From Exophiala sp. HKRS030 (lineage: Eukaryota; Ascomycota; Eurotiomycetes; Chaetothyriales; Herpotrichiellaceae): a DNA stretch of 64,000 nucleotides. Shown here piece after piece: positions 55,019 through 64,000 of the stretch. The stretch spans positions 7,071,665 through 7,135,664 of the forward strand of contig JAHWDD010000003.1 of assembly GCA_023897205.1 (NCBI GenBank). Reading direction: 5' to 3'. How positions within the stretch are numbered: the stretch's first letter is position 1; the number at the start of each line of letters is the position of its first letter. The translations under genes and the position numbers were made by a program. The notes under the pieces are model-generated. The model was not told where the DNA came from and did no database searches. It was given only the letters and a program-made list of their open reading frames with translations.

Positions 55019-55542
55019 CAGCCACTGAGCGATTTTCTGCACTGACGGGCGAATAAATGTCTGGTGTTGGAGAAATTGAGGCTTTCGCTCTCATGTGGCT
55101 GTTTCACCCGCCAGAGACCAGACGGACAGATATGGGGATTTGGACTGGGAGCAGCCAGCCATGAAGAAGATGGGTGTCTTTAGGGCTCCGGGCTATTTAT
55201 AACATGTATGTATCTCCCCCTAGGTATGTACTTGTGTAGGGCGACTATAGCAGGATAAGCCAACTCCAGATATCCAAATTTACCTCATGAGAAAGGAATT
55301 TGGTAGGTGCTTGTAGCAAAATGCTAGAACATACCGAGCAGTGAGGGGATGATGCGCCGGTACTTGAGGAGCAACATGTCTTGAACAGAGTTCCTTGTCT
55401 AAACGGCTGGCAGCGTCAGGGCGTTGACCCCAGGTACTCCGTAGTATATCGCAGTTTAGCAGGTGCTTACTAGGGTATCTTAGGTAGGTCTTACAGGTGG
55501 AAGGATTACTAGGTACTACTTCCATACTCCATGTTGTCAGGA

Positions 55543-55556
55543 CCTACCTAGGTAGG
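55543..55556. repeat. CCTACCTAGGTAGG palindrome
   Basis: A perfect 14-base palindrome, directly followed by further TAGGTACCTAG sequence. Related TAGGTAGG runs occur at about 53840 and 58675, and CCTACCTACC at about 58760. Confidence 0.8.
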
Positions 55557-56394
55557 TAGGTACCTAGATGCAAGTATCTAGTACAGTAAATACCTGAGGT
55601 ATCTTAAGTGATGATCCATCTACCAATATCTTACTGCAAGATCAGCCGTATACACTTCCCCTTTTAGACCGAAGTCCAAGGCGAACTTCGCTGAATCCTT
55701 ATCCGAGACAGATTCGAGTCGTCAATCAAAGGCCGAGAGAAAGACCTGGCGAGGTCTGCCTGACCAACCAAGATGCCCCCCAACCTGGGTAGACAACGTG
55801 CCAGCCAGCATCATCCACTGGCCCAATAGCTTTCCCGCTCTCGGCTACTCCGCTCTAAACTGCTGCTAGTTAATTCTCTCTCTCCCTCTCTCGTCAGCCA
55901 GCTTGTCGACTAAACATCACCCTCTTCGTTGCGCCTACTGACCTGCATATGTGCTTTCACGCCCGACGACACCATCTAGCAGCTTTCCATCTTCATTCCC
56001 ATCTTGTCACTATTCGTTCCAGTCTCGAGTCGAGCCTTCTCCCAACACGAGCCGTCCTACCGAATCTGAGCTCCACAGCCACCACCCGGTCTCGTTTACG
56101 AATACCCTGTTCACCATCATCCGCCCCTCTATGTAGTCCAAGACAACAGCCACCATAACTGGTCGCGAAGCTCTTGAATTCCCCTCCCTCTTTGACAGAG
56201 GCTGCGCGACGCCCTCGCCGGGCCTCAACGTCATCGATCCGTCGCTTGTTGGCCGAACCCTGTGGCAAGGAACACAGGAGATAGTCCCATCAAGTTTCCG
56301 AGCAGCTGCAGTCGCTTCTTGCGCTGCATCTGCAGCGCAGCCACCCTCGATCCTCCATCGTCGTTGTCCTCGTCACCAGTACTAGTCGTTCGAA

Positions 56395-57741
56395 ATGGGT
56401 GCGTGCGGAAGCAGAGAGGCGTCCAACGAGGACTCCGAACAGAAAAAGAGAAGTCAGGCCATAGACAAGAAACTCGAGGAGGATTCGCGCCGGTTACGGA
56501 GAGAATGCAAAATTCTGCTGCTTGGTAGGTACAACCTCAATCGGTCGTGCGGAAGGGAAACAGTGACTGATGCAAACGCGCAGGGTCTGGGGAGAGCGGC
56601 AAATCGACGATTGTGAAACAGATGAAGATTATTCACCAGAATGGCTACACGCAGGAAGAGAGGACGCTATATCGACTGACAATATACAAGAATTTGGTCG
56701 ACTGCATGAAAGCGCTCGTCGGGGCCATGCAGCAATTTGAAATCGAGCCAGAAGATCAAACAGTCAGGGATTATGTCGACTACATCATGGAATATAATGT
56801 GGATCCCGATCCCGATACACCTCTGGACCCTAAGGCTGCAGATGCTGTGGAAGCAATCTGGAAGGATCCAGCCTCGTCAAAGACGATGGACAGACAGGCC
56901 GAGTTCTACCTCATGGACTCGGCACCCTAGTATGTGGACTTTAGCTTCTTCCATCCTCCGTCAGTTGGACTTACACCAGACAGCTTTTTCGAAGAGGTCA
57001 GACGTTTAGCGGCCCCTGACTACATCCCAAATGAGGCCGACGTTCTCCGGGCACGCACGAAGACGACAGGTATATATGAAACCAGGTTCACCATGGGTCA
57101 ATTGAGTATACAGTTCGTCGCACTCATCTCCTGTCTCCGCTGGCTATCATACTGACCCTGTCCAGCATGTTTGACGTGGGTGGCCAACGTAGTGAGCGGA
57201 AGAAATGGATTCACTGCTTCGAGAACGTCACGTCGATCATATTCTGTGTGGCGTTGAGCGAATACGACCAAGTGCTTCTAGAAGAATCGAACCAGGTAGA
57301 ACACGATTGGAGATTTTCAACATGTCTGTGATGTACTAACCTTCTTCCAGAATCGCATGATGGAGAGTCTTGTTCTTTTCGACTCGGTGGTCAATTCCAG
57401 ATGGTTCATGAGGACGAGTATAATTCTCTTCTTAAACAAAGTCGACCTGTTCAAAGAGAAACTTGGCCGGTCGCCTCTGGGAAATTATTTCCCGGATTAT
57501 TCTGGTGGCAACGATGTCAACCGTGCCGCAAAATACCTTCTCTGGCGGTTCAATCAAGTGAATCGAGCCCAGCTGAATCTCTACCCTCAGTAAGTCAAGT
57601 GTCGACGTGGTAGACAGACGCAACCAACTGACTGGCTCTAGTCTCACGCAGGCGACCGATACAACGAACATCCGCCTTGTGTTTGCTGCGGTGAAGGAAA
57701 CAATCCTACAAAACGCCCTGAAAGATTCGGGGATTTTATGA
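56395..57741 (+). CDS. ganB: Heterotrimeric G protein alpha subunit, group III (GanB/GPA3 type)
   Basis: Six exons: 56395-56524, 56584-56929, 56984-57112, 57166-57295, 57351-57589 and 57642-57741, giving 357 residues. The start MGAC has Gly2 for myristoylation and Cys4 for palmitoylation. G1 is GSGESGKST (44-52). Then come the switch I arginine region [14 protein letters not shown], switch [19 protein letters not shown] and the [10 protein letters not shown] end region. The protein ends DSGIL and lacks the pertussis-toxin cysteine, as group III fungal G-alphas do. These couple nutrient-sensing receptors to adenylyl cyclase/cAMP-PKA and germination. The intron 3 donor GTTCGT is weak but required by phase; other junctions are standard. 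Confidence 0.96.
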
Positions 57742-59812
57742 AAGCCATGATCGAGTCGTTTCATTTCCTCCTGATGGGTGCATTGTTCTGGCGTCAAGCG
57801 CGGCATATGATGATTGGGAGTCATGATGGATCGGGGCGGGTGCGGTGTCTTTGGACTCCTACAGTTCGGAGCCCTCTTATCGCCTGTCAGGTTAGCACCA
57901 GGTGTTGGGTTGAATTGTCAGCCTTCTTGTGTATTGACTTTATTGCCGCAAAAGTTCCACTTTTGGGAGTTCATTTCTTTTGTTGCGCCCGAGTCGGTGG
58001 GAAGGGGTCGAGGTGACCAGTTTTGTGGACCTGGCCTCCGGTTCCGTGCAAACGTGCGGATGGGTGGCCGGGCCCAGGCCTCAGAAGAAGATAAGAAGGA
58101 CAGGGAATGGATTTGGCGCGAACACGACTTCATGCTGCTGTGTTTGCAGCAGCACCGTGATGTTCTCGGTCCTTGGGGGACGATGTCACCAGCGAGATCA
58201 CCCCAAGGACGGATGGTTGGAAAGCAGTGAGGACGACATCTACAATGCGAGCAAACATCGCCGTGTACTCATAATAACAACACTGATATACGCAGATGCA
58301 TGATATTCTGATCACCTTACAATTGGGTCCTCGGGGATTATTTAGTTCTAGGACAGCTCTTGACCCAGAAATTACTTGATGAGTTCAACGTGCGTGCACT
58401 TTATGCTTTGCTTCTCTTCCTTGGAAGTGGTGTGATACACGATCCGCTCTAGACTCCAGCATGGTAAATCCTTGCCAAAGACAGTCGGGTTATCTTGCAA
58501 CGCATGATAACGAGATCGCATTTCGATTAATTCAAGGATGAGACGGATCATTTTATGGAGTGTCTTTGTTTAATTCTGTTGTGGTGTGAGGCAGACGATA
58601 AGAGGATGAGGCGCGCAAGGCTACGTTTTTGACATGTTTTATATGTACAGACTGACAGAGTACAGTAGGATAAGGTAGGTACCTTAAGGTATCTATTTGG
58701 AGGCGGTATCTCGGTATCTCGTTGTTGGTTAGAGCCCTCTTGGAAGTTTAGGGGGATACCTACCTACCTACCTAGATGCTTCCTGAGGCACCAACGTGTA
58801 GCGAGACCCGGCATCACTGGCTGCAATGTGATGATTTTTTGTTTAGGCCATTGAAGCCTAACTACACCCTAGCCCTTACAGCAGGTCTTGGGAACTCCTC
58901 CAGGGCTGGTAGAGCCCGTGGCTCCGTAATCCTGGCTGCCGGCAATGCTTGCTTGTTGGCGGAATGCTCGGCTAATACTCCACAAGTGCAACCTCTACTT
59001 TACTTGCCCCTCCTCACCGCGGATCTGTCCAGGCATTGTATGTCCATAACTTGGTGTTATCAGCGATGCCTTCGTTTTTATGGGAGCATTGCTTGAACTC
59101 GACAATTAGCATGTTCGTGGCATTTCCAAGTCCAGCACAGACATGAAATTCAAGTACAAGAGGGTGTCTTCTCTGAGGGCCAGGTTGCCATTCCTGAAGG
59201 TTGGTCTGGTCACCATGAAAGTGGGCGCAGGCGGGGTACCGATAACAGAAGGTATTTATCATTAAAATGTGCATGGAATGCGATTTCTCCAGAAACACTC
59301 GATCGAGGCATTGTTCGATGAAATGCATTGTACGAGCTACAGGACAGGGGGGAGAATGAGGACAGCTCCAGCTTCAAACTCACCGCTTCCAACACGAGCT
59401 GCTCCTCGAGCATTCTCTGCCAGTCGTAACCTGACGGATGCATGGGCTTTCTCTCCCTCAGCATTACTAGCCTTGCCCGTATTCTGCACAATGACATGAC
59501 ATAAACAAGACAGGCCCGCTATTGCGGAGTGCCTAATGCAGGCCTAGTATCCCGGAATGAGCACGAGCAGCTGTATGAGGCGTTTGCAAGGCCCCAAGTT
59601 GTCGCTATTGCAATGCTGCACCACATGTCATCTTCCATTCCAAAACACATCCTCCTCTTTTCTGCAATATACAACACAGCAACCCTTTCCCCTGCCCTCA
59701 GTGACTTGCCGTACTAAACTACCATATTCCTTCTCGTCCTTCTATCGTTCCTGAGTTGCTCCTTACAACCCACTTACCTGTGTGCCGTGCATCGCCTTCT
59801 TTTCTCCCCAAG
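57742..59812. other. Intergenic region (G-alpha / gph1)
   Basis: This 2.1 kb stretch contains the G-alpha 3' flank and the glycogen phosphorylase promoter. TAGGTACCTTAAGG-type sequence near 58675 and CCTACCTACCTACC near 58760 are the only notable repeats. Open frames of 60-140 codons show no family features. Confidence 0.5.
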
Positions 59813-62800
59813 ATGGCCACGGAGACAGCTCCCCCGCCGCGGGAGCGCAAGCCCTCAATGGGAGCTCCCATTTCCACCTTTACAGGTCCTGTCGGCCCTG
59901 GCTTCTCTCGACCCAAGCATAAGAGAACTGCTACGGGTTTTGGTGCCAGTGATATCAAGGCTGTCGAGTCAAGCATTCCCGAGCATATGCGAGAGGCGTA
60001 AGTGATGCTACTCCCAGTGTACAAAAACCTCCCACTGACAAGCAATGTAGCTGGAGGAAATTCGTGAGATACATGTCTTTACCTATTTACGACACTCCTA
60101 ATCTTGTCACCCATAGTCTCCCAAGGGCTTCACCTCCAAGGAGGATTTTGAGGTAAGCCAGGAAACATTCTGTGCGAGCCCTAAGGACTCCGGCTAAGAC
60201 TTCCATCCGCAGGCTGAATGTGTCCGACATATTGAGACCACACTCGCACGATCACTCTTCAACTGTGATGAATTGTACGTTCTACCTCCATTATCTGCCT
60301 GTATCCCCTTCTGACCGAGATTCTAAACAGAGCTGCGTACTCTGGCACTGCCCTGGCCTTCCGAGACCGCCTTATCATCGATTGGAACAAGACCCAACAA
60401 CGGCAAACCTTTGCCGATCAGAAGAGAATCTACTGTACGTGATTTATGGGCGCAGAATGAACAAGTCCTTCTGACGAAGCTTAGATTTGTCACTCGAATT
60501 TCTCATGGGCAGAGCCTTGGACAATGCTATGCTGAATGTTGGCTTGAAAAATGTGGCGAAACGTAAGCGACGTCTTCACCGAGCATGTGAAGTAGCTGAC
60601 ACAAGTGATAGAGGGTCTGGATGAGCTTGGGTTTCGAATTGAAGACATCATCAACCAGGAACACGATGCAGCCTTGGGCAACGGCGGCCTCGGTCGACTT
60701 GCGGCTTGCTTCCTCGATAGCATGGCCTCCCTGAACTATCCTGCCTGGGGCTACGGTCTGCGTTACCGATACGGTATCTTTAAGCAAGAGATCGAGAACG
60801 GTTACCAGGTCGAAATTCCTGACTACTGGCTGGACTTCAACCCTTGGGAGTTCCCCCGACACGACGTGACGGTTGACGTCCAGTTCTTCGGCTGGGTCAA
60901 CAAGTACACCGATGACGAGGGCAAGCAAGTTGTCTCGTGGCAGGACGGGGAGATGGTCACAGCTGTGGCCTACGACGTCCCTGTTCCCGGTTATGGTACA
61001 TCGACTGTCAACAACCTCCGTCTTTGGTCTAGCAAGGCGTCCAGCGGAGAGTTCGACTTCGCCAAGTTCAATTCCGGAGACTACGAGAGCGCCGTGGCTG
61101 ATCAGCAACGCGCAGAAACCATCTCTGCGGTGTTGTACCCCAACGACAACCTGGAGCGAGGTAAGGAGCTACGACTGAAGCAGCAGTATTTCTGGTGTGC
61201 GGCCTCCCTTCATGATATCATCCGAAGATTCAAGAAGACCCAGCGCAAGTGGTCAGAGTTCCCGGATCAGGTCGCCATTCAGCTCAACGACACTCACCCA
61301 ACTCTGGCTATCGTTGAACTTCAGAGAATCCTGATCGACAAGGAAGGTTTGGAATGGAACGCTGCGTGGGACATTGTCACCAAAACATTTGGATACACTA
61401 ATCACACCGTACTCCCAGAGGCTTTGGAGAAGTGGTCTGTCCCTCTTATCCAGAATCTACTCCCCAGACATCTGCAGGTAAGTAATCTCCCCAATCCTCC
61501 TTGCATATACATCCTAGCAGCCTCCACGAGAGACCTTGGACATTCTTTCTCAGGGGTTTCCCAACAGTCGGGCTCAGAATCACCGTGCACGAGCCGCTGC
61601 TCGTAAGCAGTAGGCCTGAACATCTTCTGAAAGCTGGATATCCCACCGAACTATCCTGTTTAGTTCTGTTAACCATGTTAAATGCCATTGCTAACATACG
61701 GAACAAGATTATCTACGATATCAACCTGTTCTTCCTTCAAACTGTTGAACGACGTTTCCCCAAAGATCGAGAGATGCTCTCGAGAGTTTCTATCATCGAA
61801 GAATCCAATCCCAAAATGGTCAGAATGGCATATCTCGCCATTGTCGGATCCCACAAAGTCAATGGTGTGGCCGAATTGCACTCGGACCTTATCAAGACGA
61901 CTATCTTCAAGGACTTTGTCAAAGTCTACGGCCCAGATAAATTCACCAACGTGACCAACGGCATCACTCCTCGACGATGGCTGCACCAAGCTAACCCACG
62001 CCTATCAGAGCTCATTGCTTCCAAGCTCGGAAGTTATGAGTTCCTCAAGGACTTGACTCTCCTAAACAAACTTGAACCTTTTGTGGATGACAAGGAATTC
62101 AAGAAGGAGTGGGCCGAGATTAAATATGCCAATAAGGTCAGACTTGCTCAACATATCCTCAAGAGTAATGGCGTTAGTGTCAACCCCAAGGCACTTTTCG
62201 ACGTGCAAGTGAAACGTATCCACGAATACAAGCGACAGCAACTCAACATCTTCGGCGTCATCCACAGATACCTGGCAATCAAATCCATGACACCCGAGGA
62301 GCGCAAGAAGCTCGCGCCCAGAGTGTCCATCTTCGGCGGCAAAGCTGCTCCGGGTTACTGGATGGCTAAGACGATCATTCATTTGATCAACAAGGTGGGA
62401 GAGGTGATCAACAAGGATCCTGACGTCGGAGATTTGCTCAAGGTCATTTTCCTCGAAGATTATAACGTCAGCAAGGCCGAGATCATCATTCCAGCTTCAG
62501 ATATCAGCGAGCATATTTCCACTGCAGGTACCGAGGCGTCAGGCACGAGCAACATGAAGTTTGTCCTTAACGGTGGCTTGGTCATCGGCACGCTTGACGG
62601 AGCCAATGTGAGATGATTTCGACGTTCAAGCTTAACAAGACCAAGGCTAACTCTCCTAGATTGAAATCACTCGTGAAATCGGGGAGGAGAATGTGTTTTT
62701 GTTTGGTAACCTGGCTGAAGACGTAGAGGATCTCCGACACAATCACGTATGTTTGCTCATATCTGCTGGATACTCGCTCTTGCTGACCGATTTAGTTCTA

Positions 62801-63252
62801 TGGTGACTATAGCGTCAACCCAGAGCTTCTCAAGGTCTTTGAATGCATCAAGTCTGGTACATTTGGCGACGAAGCTGCTTTCGGAGCCCTTATCAGTGCC
62901 ATTGTTGATCATGGAGACTACTACCTTGGTAAGCTCAAACTTCTGGAGCCCTAATCCGTACACTACTAACCAGCGTCCAGTGAGCGACGATTTCGACAGC
63001 TACTGCAAGACTCATGATCTCATCGACGAATCTTACAAGAACCAAGACAAATGGGTCAGCAAATCGATTCAGAGTGTTGCTAGGATGGGTTTCTTCACTT
63101 CAGGTATGTCTACATCTGTGAGGCGTGATCTTTCTGCTGACTTTGCCCTAGACCGATGCATCAATGAATATGCCGATTCCATTTGGAACATTGAACCTCT
63201 GGCCGTCAAGGAGGAGGCCGAGGTTCGAGCTAGAACAGGGCTTGAAAAATAG
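59813..63252 (+). CDS. gph1: Glycogen phosphorylase
   Basis: Twelve exons: 59813-59997, 60051-60063, 60117-60152, 60213-60274, 60331-60434, 60485-60562, 60612-61477, 61708-62607, 62660-62746, 62796-62928, 62981-63103 and 63152-63252, giving 895 residues. Exon 2 has only 13 bases. Ten of the eleven introns are 48-60 bp; intron 7 is 230 bp. The enzyme releases glucose-1-phosphate from glycogen. Signatures are [59 protein letters not shown] and the PLP site [17 protein letters not shown], with the lysine that carries pyridoxal phosphate. The N-terminus KPSMGAP and basic RPKHKRTAT resemble the regulatory phosphorylation region of fungal phosphorylases. Every junction restores phase. Confidence 0.96.
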
Positions 63253-63846
63253 AATGGATAATATTGGTCATGATCAGTCTTGACTCGAAGGCTGAAAATG
63301 GGATGCTGCAGAAAGCGTCTTAGAACGCTGTCGAGCGGTGAGCAAAACATGAAGGAACAAATACTGGATATGGACAAAATCATGGGTCGTGTGAAAGACC
63401 AGACTCTAGACAGGCTTCTACAAAGATGTCAAATTACTAAAATGGATAATGACAAGGCTTGGTAACGAGAGAATCTCTGTGTGCCTCAAGCATCAATGTG
63501 ATCACTTTACTTAAGATAGATCTCAGTATGTCCAAGACAACAAATAACGTGTCTGACGTGTAACAACATGGAGACTTGGCGGTGTTTTTCGTTTCTCCAA
63601 TTCTGTCAGACGTTATATTTATGCTCTTGTCTCGTGAATATAAAACTACAAGGATTATTTATAAATTTGTTGTTTCTGCTGTCACCCCCCCCAGTTTTTG
63701 AGGCGCATCTTTAATTAATTATCAAAATCGACTCTTTCTACCTACCTTGGGTGCTTTGGGAAGAGTTTGGATGAATACCCTCCTTCTTCGTGTCTCGTCT
63801 TTGTTGCCATGCACTGAACTTGAGAGCCAAATCCAACATTATCAGA
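63253..63846. other. Intergenic region (gph1 / next gene)
   Basis: These 594 bases form the 3' flank of gph1 and the promoter of the next plus-strand gene. I see a CCTACCTTGGG sequence and a C8 run, but no gene. Confidence 0.5.
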
Positions 63847-64000
63847 ATGACGGCCGTGCCGCCGCCGCAAGTCGTGGTGGTTGACTTTCACCATGCACGG
63901 TATGTTCTTTTTTAAACCGACTTTTCATGGAGGATCGTTGAGGAATTGAGGAACGATGGTTTAATTTGTTTTACTGACTTGCCCTCTCTCCCGTGGATTT
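63847..64000 (+). CDS. Partial gene, N-terminus resembling AVL9 (DENN-type secretory protein)
   Basis: Only the first exon is visible: 63847-63899, encoding MTAVPPPQVVVVDFHHA followed by a split Arg codon. A GTATGT donor then opens an intron. VVVDFHHAR matches the start I associate with fungal AVL9, a DENN-related protein of the late secretory pathway. That assignment rests on about ten residues and is tentative. The gene is cut by the window end; how much of 63900-64000 is intron cannot be told. Confidence 0.4.

Larger units (their letters stand above)
52982..56394. other. Large divergent gene-free interval (hog1 / G-alpha)
   Basis: This 3.4 kb interval has no convincing gene. It carries four exact TACTCCGTA/TACGGAGTA elements (53703, 53766, 54322, 55435), several TAGGTAGG-type runs including a 14-base palindrome (55543-55556), and a 21-bp inverted repeat (54956-55018). 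CT-rich sequence from about 55860 to the G-alpha ATG looks like a long 5' leader. It holds the promoters of two signalling genes. Confidence 0.6.

Noticed and set aside
54814..55042. Small minus-strand frames across the hairpin
   Set aside because: Two overlapping frames are produced by the inverted repeat itself, and neither looks like a protein.
1..64000. tRNA, 5S rRNA or CRISPR-like arrays
   Set aside because: Scanning by eye for GTTCGA-type T-loops with matching acceptor stems, 5S box C sequence and spaced repeats gave nothing that holds together. A tRNAscan or Rfam search would settle it.

Overview
This window is nuclear DNA from a filamentous ascomycete (Pezizomycotina). The signs are short spliceosomal introns (mostly 46-90 bp, GT...AG, with CTAAC/CTGAC-like branch sites), monocistronic genes on both strands, and a clear fungal gene set: a group III G-alpha, a TGY-type Hog1 MAP kinase, Kar5, Mtc6, Fta4 and Sec62. 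Protein resemblance and the many TACTCCGTA elements between genes suggest Eurotiomycetes, perhaps Chaetothyriales. That placement is inference. I saw no tRNA, rRNA, CRISPR array or intact transposon.

I support 26 protein genes and reassembled most of the spliced ones by checking reading phase across each junction.

0-17.4 kb: an AtuA-like/DUF4387 protein; a two-CUE Smr endonuclease of the Cue2 type; Lsb5 (VHS-GAT); 3'(2'),5'-bisphosphate nucleotidase; mitochondrial ribosomal protein uL6m; the nuclear-fusion protein Kar5; a SIRT5-like sirtuin; and an unusual HFCD-flavoprotein/F-box-like/ankyrin-like fusion.

17.4-34.4 kb: a lineage-type multipass membrane protein, a secreted protein with repeated Cys-Pro-Cys modules, a giant 2549-residue ubiquitin protease without introns, the RNase P/MRP subunit Pop3, and isoprenylcysteine methyltransferase (Ste14).

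35.2-50.3 kb: a FAXC-type GST-fold protein, a Gre2/CCR-like reductase, a HAD hydrolase, kinetochore Fta4, Sec62 divergent from Mtc6, an NmrA-like reductase, a disordered hypothetical protein and a HGGG/GDSAGG esterase.

51.6-64 kb: Hog1 and the group III G-alpha are divergently arranged around a 3.4 kb gene-free interval that holds a near-perfect 21-bp inverted repeat and several short dispersed motifs. Glycogen phosphorylase follows, and the window ends inside the first exons of a gene resembling AVL9.

Most genes are unrelated housekeeping functions and do not form a pathway. A loose stress/nutrient theme exists: Hog1, the salt-sensitive PAP phosphatase, G-alpha/cAMP signalling and glycogen breakdown. 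I do not claim it is a cluster. The most unusual items are the flavoprotein fusion, the Cys-Pro-Cys secreted protein, the intergenic hairpin, the TACTCCGTA family, and three introns that stay open if retained (two of them a multiple of three in length).
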